A stretch of DNA of 64,000 bases from Campylobacter concisus (GTDB taxonomy: Bacteria > Campylobacterota > Campylobacteria > Campylobacterales > Campylobacteraceae), in NCBI RefSeq assembly GCF_002165775.1, contig NZ_NDYP01000004.1:1-64000 (forward strand). The letters are read 5' to 3'. The position numbers and the translations under genes are program-made. Every line of letters begins with the position of its first letter. Within the stretch, counting starts at the first letter, position 1. The notes under the pieces were generated by a model. The model was not told where the DNA came from, did not search any database, and was given only the letters and a program-made list of their open reading frames with translations. Of the stretch, positions 57,521 to 64,000 are shown in pieces.

Positions 57521-58939
57521 TTATATGTAGTAAATTTTTAAATTTCTTGAAATTTTACGAGTTGCTTTTATAAATTTAAGACGCTTTTTTAGTATCTCTT
57601 CTCTACTTTTATAAATTTGCTTGTAAATTTTACTCTCAAGCCTCTCTTTATCTAGCATTTCTGGAAGCCTTTTAAGGATGCCGAGCCAGACGTCATAGTC
57701 TTGAAGATTACCAAAAATTTCTTGCATCTGCTTTAGCTTCTCTTCATACTTTTTAAGCCCTTCAAAATAAAAAATTTCACATAAAAACTCATATGTGTAT
57801 CTCATCTTTTTAAGCTCTATCCTAAGATCATGAAAGCTCTCATTTGGGCAGTCTTGATTAAGGCTTTTTAGCCTTTTTTGAGCTAAAACCAAAAGTGTTC
57901 TAAGCTTAAACGAACCAAGTCGCGAAAGGCTTACATCAAAGAGTTTTGACTTATAAAATTCACCCTCGTTTAAAAATATCTCCCACTCTTTTAAAAATGC
58001 GTAGTTTTCTTCGTCGCCAAGGTAGCTTTTTACATTTTCATACTCTAAATCTAGAGCCTTTTGCACAAAATAGATAGGCTCATTTGCGTGCTTTTGCTCG
58101 TTTAAAAAGCTCAAAAATACATCCAAATCTCGCTTTTTGTTTGTCGAGTTTGCAAGCATTTTAAAATTCTCACCAAAAAAAAGTGTCACTTTCTTATCAA
58201 AAACGCCGTTAAAAATTTTAAGGATCGATCTAACCTTTCTTAAATTTACGCGAAGCTCATGCAAAACTTCTTCATCTTTATCTATCAAATACTGGCTTTT
58301 TAGCCTTTTTATTACTTTAAAAATACTAACAAAAAGGACTCTTAGCGCCTCTCCGCTTTTTAGATTTGCAGCAAAATTTGGCAGAATTTCTTTTTCTTTT
58401 ATGATCTTGTAGGCTCTTTTGTAGTCGATTTGTTCATTTTCATTAGCATGGATGGCAAGAAATTTGTTTTTATATCTTTTGTCACAAGTTACGTCACTTA
58501 GGCAAAAATTTTCTAAAAATGGTGGCAGATTGAAAAAGACAGCCTCATTTTCATCGCTAAATTCGATTTCAAATGTACAAAGCCCGTTTAGTTCATTTTT
58601 AAAAATATCGATATTGCAAGGATTGTTATTTAGTTTAAAAATATATCTATCTTTTAAGATGACGCTACCGATGCGGTTTTTAAGAGCCTTTTTAAACTCC
58701 ACCTTTTCGCAAAATTCTTCATTTTCTTCTCTGATTAGATCTTTACCGATCTTTACAGTTTTTATAAATTTATCCTCTTCACTTCGAAAGCGAATCTCTT
58801 CATTTTGCGTTATCTTGGTATAAAACTGAGAAATTTCAAGATGCTTAAAGACTACTCCAGCTTCTTTTAAAAAATCTAGAATTTGAGAATTTTTGAGTAA
58901 AAATTTACGCTCTATCTCCAAACTCACATTTTTCTCCAA
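57521..58939 (-). CDS. CYTH-CHAD domain protein
   Basis: 472 residues. The N-terminal CYTH (triphosphate tunnel) domain begins LEIERKFLL with the ExExK motif and has further charged strands to about 160. The C-terminal CHAD domain (about 200-470) is rich in Arg/Lys helices (HELRVNLRKVRSILKIF, HDLRIELKKMRYTYEFLCE), with His/Arg motifs that bind polyphosphate. The pair suggests a role with polyphosphate or inorganic triphosphate. Promoter TAAAAT at 58952-58957. It heads the CYTH-CHAD-ubiE-xseA-serC-methyltransferase run. Confidence 0.85.
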   Translation of the reverse strand: MEKNVSLEIERKFLLKNSQILDFLKEAGVVFKHLEISQFYTKITQNEEIRFRSEEDKFIKTVKIGKDLIREENEEFCEKVEFKKALKNRIGSVILKDRYIFKLNNNPCNIDIFKNELNGLCTFEIEFSDENEAVFFNLPPFLENFCLSDVTCDKRYKNKFLAIHANENEQIDYKRAYKIIKEKEILPNFAANLKSGEALRVLFVSIFKVIKRLKSQYLIDKDEEVLHELRVNLRKVRSILKIFNGVFDKKVTLFFGENFKMLANSTNKKRDLDVFLSFLNEQKHANEPIYFVQKALDLEYENVKSYLGDEENYAFLKEWEIFLNEGEFYKSKLFDVSLSRLGSFKLRTLLVLAQKRLKSLNQDCPNESFHDLRIELKKMRYTYEFLCEIFYFEGLKKYEEKLKQMQEIFGNLQDYDVWLGILKRLPEMLDKERLESKIYKQIYKSREEILKKRLKFIKATRKISRNLKIYYI

Positions 58940-58951
58940 AATTTTTTGTTC

Positions 58952-58957
58952 ATTTTA
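58952..58957 (-). promoter_or_regulatory. -10 box for the CYTH-CHAD operon
   Basis: TAAAAT on the minus strand, preceded by TTGC, about 13 bases before the start of the CYTH-CHAD gene. The leader would be very short. Confidence 0.35.
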
Positions 58958-59036
58958 GCAAGTTAGTGCTTAAAACAATGAGAAAAATGCTAAATTTAGG
59001 CTTATTTTAAAAGTATTTTTATAAGAAAAAAGATGG

Positions 59037-59066
59037 AATTTATGCTGCTAAATAGCAACATAAATT
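59037..59066 (-). terminator. Rho-independent terminator after perR
   Basis: A 14-bp inverted repeat with one G-T pair: AATTTATGTTGCTA pairs with TAGCAGCATAAATT, and the minus strand then has a T run at 59024-59032. It directly follows the perR stop. Confidence 0.82.
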
Positions 59067-59477
59067 TTATTTACAGTGTTTACAGCTTTTTACGCTAGCT
59101 ACTATATTTAGACGTTCTATTATATTTCCGATCTTCTTTTCTAGTGCCTCTTGATATTTGCCAAGCTCAGCATCATCGTAGCTCACGTCTTCAACGCTTC
59201 CACAGCTTTCACAAACTACATGGATATGTGGATATTCGTAGATGTCGTATCTAGCTTTTTGATTGACGATATTTACTTCAACTACAAGACCTTCGTCTTT
59301 TAAAGTATTTAAATTTTTATAAACTGTCGCAAGAGAAACCGATGGACTCTCCTTTAAAATTTCATCATAAAGCTCATCAATCGTTGGATGCGTGTGGCGA
59401 TCAAGAATTCTTAAAACGCTAAGGCGTTGTGGCGTGACTTTTAGCCCAGATTGCTTTAATAATGATACGTATTGCAT
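59067..59477 (-). CDS. perR: Peroxide-responsive Fur-family repressor PerR
   Basis: 136-residue metal-dependent repressor. A winged helix (about 1-80: VTPQRLSVLRILDRHTHPTIDELY, SLATVYKNLNTLKDEGL) is followed by a dimerisation and metal domain with YDIYEYPHIHVVCESCG (His ligands and structural Cys pair) and a C-terminal CKHC. Length and the short N-terminus fit PerR rather than Fur. It follows dxs by 72 bases. That gap is very AT-rich, but I see no clean PerR box. Confidence 0.88.
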   Translation of the reverse strand: MQYVSLLKQSGLKVTPQRLSVLRILDRHTHPTIDELYDEILKESPSVSLATVYKNLNTLKDEGLVVEVNIVNQKARYDIYEYPHIHVVCESCGSVEDVSYDDAELGKYQEALEKKIGNIIERLNIVASVKSCKHCK

Positions 59478-59549
59478 AATGCTTTTCCTTGTTTTTATTT
59501 TGGCTTATGCTAGCAAAAATAATATTAAACGTTACTTTATTAAATGATA

Positions 59550-61376
59550 TTAATTATTCTCTAGTAAATTTTTGGTGATCTGCTCGGCACTTATACCAAG
59601 GTACTTTTCGACCTCAGTAGTTGAACCATGAGGGATAAATTTATCTTCATACTCAAAACTAATGACACTTATATTTGATATTTTGTTTTCTTGTAAAAAT
59701 GCGCTTACTATATCGCCAATACCACCCTTTTTAGCACTATCACTAAAGATATACCACTTTTTAGTGCGTTTTGCAAGACCTAGTAAAAGCTCGCTATCAA
59801 GTGGTTTTGCAAAGACAAGGTCAACTAATACCACATCAAGCTTGTCAGCTAGTAAATTTCTAACCAAATTTGCCCTGCCAACGCCGTTGCCATAGCCCAA
59901 AAATGCAACATCAGACTCTGCATCGGCTACAATTTCACCCTTGCCAAACTCAAGTGGTTTGGCATTAAATTCATCTCTTAAGATAAATGCTCCGCGCGGG
60001 TATCTAAATGCGCTTACGCCCTTGTAAGAGTAGGCAAATTCCATAACATTTTTCATACTCTCTTCGCACCTTGGGGCAAAGAGAACCATATTTGGCACAG
60101 CGTTTAAAAAGCTAATATCAAAGGCGCCCTGATGCGTTTCGCCGTCCTCGCCCACGATGCCTGCCCTATCCATCGCAAATGTGATGTTTAAATTTAAGAT
60201 AGAAGCGTCGTGGATGACCTGATCATAGGCTCTTTGCATAAAGGTCGAATATATCGCGACAAATGGCTTAAAACCCTCTTTTGCCATGGCTGACATTGAG
60301 GTAACTGCGTGCTGCTCGGCTATCGCCACGTCCCAAAAGCGGTCTGGAAACTCATGTATGAGCGCGTCCATGCCAGTGCCTGTTGGCATCGCAGCCGTTA
60401 CGCCAACGATGTCGCTGTGCTCTTTTGCCATCTTTAAAAGCTGCTCGCTAAAGATCGCCGTGGCTGACTTGTTTGACTGTCTTTTTATAAATTCGCCACT
60501 TTTTAGATCAAATGGCCCAACTCCGTGCCAATTTTCATAGTAACCCTCGGCAAATTCATACCCTTTGCCCTTTAGCGTCTGCACGTGCACGATGACTGGT
60601 TTTTTCATGTTTTTAGCGGTTTCAAATGTGCTAAGAAGCGCTGAAAGGTCGTGTCCATCGACTGGACCTATATACTCAAGTCCAAGCTCTTCAAAAAACA
60701 TGCCAGGAGTGATGAGCCTGATGCCCTCCTCCATGCGTCTAGCCATATAGGCTGCAGAGTCTGGCATATAGCTTAAAAAGCGCTCAACCCTGCCTTTAAA
60801 TTTTTGATAAAACTGCCCTGCCATCATCTGGCTTAGATACTTGCTAAGTGCGCCTATTGGCTTGCTTATGCTCATCTCATTGTCGTTTAGGATGATGACG
60901 CAAGGATATTTTCTATCCCCAAGCTCATTTAACGCCTCGTACGCCATACCCCCACTTAACGAGCCGTCGCCTATGACAGCTACTGGCAAGCGCTCTTCAT
61001 TTTTTAGTTTGATCGCCTTTGCAGCGCCAACTGCAAGTGAAATGGATGTCGAGCTATGGCCTGCCACAAAGTAGTCAAATTTGCTCTCGCTTGGCTTTGT
61101 GTAGCCACTGATACCATTAAATTTTCTAAGCGTATCAAAGTTGTCCCAGCGCCCAGTTAGCAGCTTGTGCGCGTAGCTTTGGTGGCTCACGTCAAAGATA
61201 AATGGATCCTTTGTAACGTCAAAAATTTTATGCATCGCAACGATGATCTCGACTGCGCCGATGTTTGAGCTAAGATGGCCGCCATTTTTACTAACGGTAG
61301 CTAAAATTTTATCTCTGATGTCGTGGCAAAGTGCGTTTAGCTCATCGACATTTAGGCTTTTAACGTCTTTATTCAT
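59550..61376 (-). CDS. dxs: 1-deoxy-D-xylulose-5-phosphate synthase
   Basis: First enzyme of the MEP isoprenoid pathway, thiamine diphosphate-dependent. GDGSLSGGMAYEALN is the cofactor motif and DRAGIVGEDGETHQGAFD is the second half's active-site region. C-terminal transketolase-like domain present. 608 residues, normal. Overlaps fliH by 8 bases, an order that I recall is conserved in Campylobacter (fliF-fliG-fliH-dxs). Its product needs the thiamine made with ThiDE. Confidence 0.96.
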   Translation of the reverse strand: MNKDVKSLNVDELNALCHDIRDKILATVSKNGGHLSSNIGAVEIIVAMHKIFDVTKDPFIFDVSHQSYAHKLLTGRWDNFDTLRKFNGISGYTKPSESKFDYFVAGHSSTSISLAVGAAKAIKLKNEERLPVAVIGDGSLSGGMAYEALNELGDRKYPCVIILNDNEMSISKPIGALSKYLSQMMAGQFYQKFKGRVERFLSYMPDSAAYMARRMEEGIRLITPGMFFEELGLEYIGPVDGHDLSALLSTFETAKNMKKPVIVHVQTLKGKGYEFAEGYYENWHGVGPFDLKSGEFIKRQSNKSATAIFSEQLLKMAKEHSDIVGVTAAMPTGTGMDALIHEFPDRFWDVAIAEQHAVTSMSAMAKEGFKPFVAIYSTFMQRAYDQVIHDASILNLNITFAMDRAGIVGEDGETHQGAFDISFLNAVPNMVLFAPRCEESMKNVMEFAYSYKGVSAFRYPRGAFILRDEFNAKPLEFGKGEIVADAESDVAFLGYGNGVGRANLVRNLLADKLDVVLVDLVFAKPLDSELLLGLAKRTKKWYIFSDSAKKGGIGDIVSAFLQENKISNISVISFEYEDKFIPHGSTTEVEKYLGISAEQITKNLLENN

Positions 61377-62235
61377 TATTTACCAACATTTTTAGCTTCT
61401 CAAGCCTTGTTTGCATCGTCGCATCGATGTTTCCGCCCTCGCTTATTATCACCACGCCACCCTTGCTTATGGCATCATCAGCGCTTACTTTTACGCGTTC
61501 GTTTTTACTAAATTGCTCTTTTAGATAGTCGCTATCTTCTGGATTTACGCGAATTTCTATATTTTTTACGTCGCTTAGCTCTTTTATAAGCGAATTTGCT
61601 AGGTGGTAAGCGATCTGGCTAGATGCGCTTGAAACCTCTTTTTCTATTACCTCTTTTGCGATCTTTATCGCAGTTTGCCCAAGCTCTTCCTCGCTCTTTT
61701 TCAAAAACTCATCAAATTTAGCGTACTGCTCATCTAGCTTTGCAGCTGAAGCGCTAAATTTAGCCTCAAGCTCTTTTATCTTTGCCTCATTTGCAGCATT
61801 TGTTTGAGCGATGCCTTCGTTTTTGCCATCCTCTTTTGCACGGATGGTCTCGGCTTCAAGTCGCTTTGCAAATTCGCTCTCTTGATTTTCTATTTGCATT
61901 TGGAGCTTGATGATATTACTACTTAGCTCATCTGTCTTTTTAAGCAGCTCCTCGACAAAACTCGAGTCAAATCCAGGCTGGTGAGCTTGGCTATTTTGAG
62001 GCTGAGGCGCAAAGTGATTTTGCATGTTTGGTTGCACTGAGTGCGGCATCTGAGGCGTGAAATTTTCACCACCTTGCTCTAAATTTTGCTCATTTAGCTC
62101 TTCACTAAGGTTGTTCTCTTCTATCAAAACAGGTGCGCTATCTTGGGCTCTTTCATTGCTCCCAAGTACCTTAAATCTATAATTTTCTATAAAGTGAGCC
62201 GGCGAGGTCTCACTTGTTATTACGCTACTTTTCAT
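61369..62235 (-). CDS. fliH: Flagellar assembly protein FliH
   Basis: Regulator of the export ATPase FliI. The N-terminal 90 residues are Gln/Asn/Pro-rich and low complexity; a long helical coiled coil (about 95-200) and a C-terminal domain (ISKGGVVIISEGGNIDATMQTRL) follow, matching FliH. 288 residues. It overlaps fliG by 4 bases and dxs by 8. Confidence 0.88.
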   Translation of the reverse strand: MKSSVITSETSPAHFIENYRFKVLGSNERAQDSAPVLIEENNLSEELNEQNLEQGGENFTPQMPHSVQPNMQNHFAPQPQNSQAHQPGFDSSFVEELLKKTDELSSNIIKLQMQIENQESEFAKRLEAETIRAKEDGKNEGIAQTNAANEAKIKELEAKFSASAAKLDEQYAKFDEFLKKSEEELGQTAIKIAKEVIEKEVSSASSQIAYHLANSLIKELSDVKNIEIRVNPEDSDYLKEQFSKNERVKVSADDAISKGGVVIISEGGNIDATMQTRLEKLKMLVNNE

Positions 62236-63263
62236 TCTATCATCTCATCTGCTTCGCCAACTTGGAATACACCTTGATCAGCTAAGGTTTGTACTACTTC
62301 TACAATGCGTCTTTGAGCCTCTTCAACATCTTTTACACGAACAGCGCCAAGGTATTGCATCTCCTCTTTAAAGGCTTCGGCTGCACGCTGAGACATATTT
62401 GATAAAAATTTATCTTTAATGCCATCGCTTGAACCCTTAAATGCAACCATAAGGTCTTTTTTATCGACATTTTTGAGAATTTCTCTAATCGCAGTTGCGT
62501 TAAGGTTGATAATATCTTCAAATGTAAACATAAGCTCTTTGATCGTTGTGGCAAGCTTATCATCGCTTTGTTCGATGCGCTCGATCGTGCTTTTGCTAGC
62601 TTTTTGACCAAGTCTGTTAAGCACTTCTGCCACAGCTCTTGGACCACCAACCTCGACCTTGTAAGATGTAAGGCTTTCAAGCTTGCCCTCAAGTACGGTT
62701 GAGACACGTTTTATTACTGATGGGCTAATATCGCCAAGATTTGCCATCCTGATCACGACCTCGCTTCTTAGCTCATCTGAAAAAAAGCTTAGCGTCTCAG
62801 CAGCACTACTTGAGTCCATGTGGGCTAGGATTAGCGCGATAGTTTGAGGGTGCTCTTTTACGATGAAGTCCGCGAGTTGCTGCGGCTTTATCTTATCAAG
62901 ATAGCCAAAGCTTTTTGAGTTTTCCATGCTTTTTGCAAGCTTGTCTAAAATTTTCTGCGCAGCCTCTGGACCAAATGTGCGGTATAAAATTTCTTTTGCG
63001 TATTCTAAACCGCCACTTCTCATATATTGATTTGACTGCATGAGAGCGTAAAATTCTTCAAGCACTGCGCCTGCAACTTGTTTATCTATATTTTTTGCAG
63101 TCGCTATGTAGCCTGAAATTTCAGTGATAACATCAACATCCATATGAGAAAATATAACAGCTGTTGCCTCTTCGCCAAGTTGAATTAATAAAATAGCAAT
63201 CTTTTCAGGCATTGATAGATCATCGTAGATCATCTTTTGCTTATCATTTAACTTCATCGACAT
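62232..63263 (-). CDS. fliG: Flagellar motor switch protein FliG
   Basis: Rotor protein that couples the stator to the C-ring. N-terminal helical domain binding FliF, a middle part with the EHPQTIALILAHM motif (the 'EHPQ' family signature), and a charged C-terminal domain (LMFTFEDIINLNATAIREILKNVDKKDLMVAFK) with torque residues. 343 residues, normal. Its ATG overlaps the fliF stop (TAATG). Confidence 0.96.
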   Translation of the reverse strand: MSMKLNDKQKMIYDDLSMPEKIAILLIQLGEEATAVIFSHMDVDVITEISGYIATAKNIDKQVAGAVLEEFYALMQSNQYMRSGGLEYAKEILYRTFGPEAAQKILDKLAKSMENSKSFGYLDKIKPQQLADFIVKEHPQTIALILAHMDSSSAAETLSFFSDELRSEVVIRMANLGDISPSVIKRVSTVLEGKLESLTSYKVEVGGPRAVAEVLNRLGQKASKSTIERIEQSDDKLATTIKELMFTFEDIINLNATAIREILKNVDKKDLMVAFKGSSDGIKDKFLSNMSQRAAEAFKEEMQYLGAVRVKDVEEAQRRIVEVVQTLADQGVFQVGEADEMIE

Positions 63264-64000
63264 TAAATTTCCTTGCGCATGTTAAAGTCACTATCATTTT
63301 TAACCATATCTTGAAGTAATGCCGCAATCTCTTCACTACGTTCAGAGATAACCGTTCTCATTTTTTCTAGCAATACGTCGTATTTTAGCTCGTCTTCATT
63401 AAATTCACCACCAAGACCAAGTTGTTCTTCGACTTTCTTGCGAGCAGCTTTAAATTTCTCAAGTGTATCTTCAGCATCAGTCTCGATATCTTCAAACTCA
63501 TTCTGAACTTGTTCTTCTTCCTCTTTTGTCTCTTCAAGCATCTTTTGCATAAATGGTACGATAACTTTTTTGTAGAAGATGTAAAGTAGTAATGCTGCAA
63601 AAAGATACTTAAATATCGGCAAGAAAGGCACCACATAGCTATTCATAAAGCTATCCATTTTTTCGCTAGCACTTACGTCTTTATGTGTTTTAAACTCGAA
63701 GTTATCCAAGCTTACCTCATCGCCTCTATTTTGATTGTAGCCGATTGATTGCTTGATTAAATTTGTGATTGATTCTCTTTGCTCTTTGGTAAGCGGGGTG
63801 AATTCAAACTCGCCAGTTGGCTTGCCATCACTATCTTTTTTACTTTTATAAATACCATCTATAACGACAGCTGCGCTCACTCTGTTTATGCTAGCAAACT
63901 GCCCTTTGACGTTTGTCACTTTCTTTGAAATTTCGTAGTTTGTCTGCTGCGAGCTTTTGTTGTACTGCTCTTTTAAAGTGCTATCATCAAGACCTTGAAC
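63263..64000 (-). CDS. fliF: Flagellar MS-ring protein FliF (partial, 5' end outside window)
   Basis: The frame is open from the window edge (64000) through 246 codons to a TAA at 63263. An internal GTG at 63919 is not the true start. Visible are the C-terminal part of the periplasmic domain (NKSSQQTNYEISKKVTN, INRVSAAVVIDG), a membrane helix (FLPIFKYLFAALLLYIFYK) and the cytoplasmic tail ending with the FliG-binding region. Head of the fliF-fliG-fliH-dxs run. Confidence 0.93.
   Translation of the reverse strand, partial: VQGLDDSTLKEQYNKSSQQTNYEISKKVTNVKGQFASINRVSAAVVIDGIYKSKKDSDGKPTGEFEFTPLTKEQRESITNLIKQSIGYNQNRGDEVSLDNFEFKTHKDVSASEKMDSFMNSYVVPFLPIFKYLFAALLLYIFYKKVIVPFMQKMLEETKEEEEQVQNEFEDIETDAEDTLEKFKAARKKVEEQLGLGGEFNEDELKYDVLLEKMRTVISERSEEIAALLQDMVKNDSDFNMRKEI

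Noticed and set aside
59478-59549. PerR operator in the AT-rich gap before perR
   Set aside because: Several TTAATAT-type words occur, but none forms a clean 7-1-7 dyad, and the base composition makes such words likely by chance.
63263-63919. A separate short gene starting at the GTG at 63919
   Set aside because: The same frame is open to the window edge and reads as the FliF periplasmic domain, so the GTG is internal.

Overview
The window is a chromosomal segment of a Campylobacter species. It is AT-rich, with tightly packed and often overlapping genes, and most sigma70 -10 boxes read TATAAT or TAAAAT. The content and order (mnmC-amiA-NPD oxidoreductase-tyrS-spoT-rpoZ-pyrH-envC-ftsX-ftsE-trmB-flpA-pseudouridine synthase-rodA; lptD-pnp next to purD; fliF-fliG-fliH-dxs) match what I recall of Campylobacter, and the gene set suggests a C. 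concisus-like organism. The species call is inference. No rRNA, complete tRNA, CRISPR array, insertion sequence or prophage was found.

Layout. 1-2334: 5' part of an amino-acid ABC permease gene and divergent putP. 2393-17182: a long minus-strand block for tRNA modification, cell wall turnover, (p)ppGpp, nucleotide synthesis and division (FtsEX with an EnvC-like activator), ending in the fibronectin-like lipoprotein gene flpA, which is split by one base. 17229-22392: rodA, then thiD-thiE between two paralogous class V aminotransferase genes. 22503-24984 (plus): a nuclease-like DUF234-type gene, the flagellar kinase flgS and a cysteine hydrolase gene. 24981-29287: a small unknown gene and dnaE. 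29588-37186 (minus): purD-RDD-lptD-phosphoribosyltransferase-pnp-universal stress gene, preceded by a 6S RNA (ssrS/purD-motif) gene. 37420-44988: hemD, an MFS exporter, a bicupin gene, an apparently acquired gene with a HEPN-like RNase motif, guaA, nhaD and a tiny lipoprotein gene. 44953-50891 (plus): a DUF721-like gene, uvrC, a PAS-domain gene and a large degenerate hybrid kinase. 50888-58939: trpE, a TauE/SafE exporter, a methyltransferase, serC, xseA, ubiE and a CYTH-CHAD protein. 59067-64000: perR, dxs, fliH, fliG and the 3' part of fliF.

Most interesting points. (1) The flpA break sits on CCC-TAA with an AAGGAG three bases upstream, the geometry of the prfB (RF2) +1 frameshift site, so it may be programmed rather than a mutation. 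(2) A lone 477-residue protein with an RN-x5-H motif looks like a defence-type HEPN ribonuclease. (3) A 55-residue lipoprotein resembling LptM overlaps its divergent neighbour head-to-head. (4) A sensor-kinase-like protein has lost its phospho-acceptor histidine, the ATP-binding residues and one receiver aspartate. (5) A hairpin contains the dnaE start codon in its stem and the ribosome binding site in its loop. All calls come from reading the sequence; no database search was possible.
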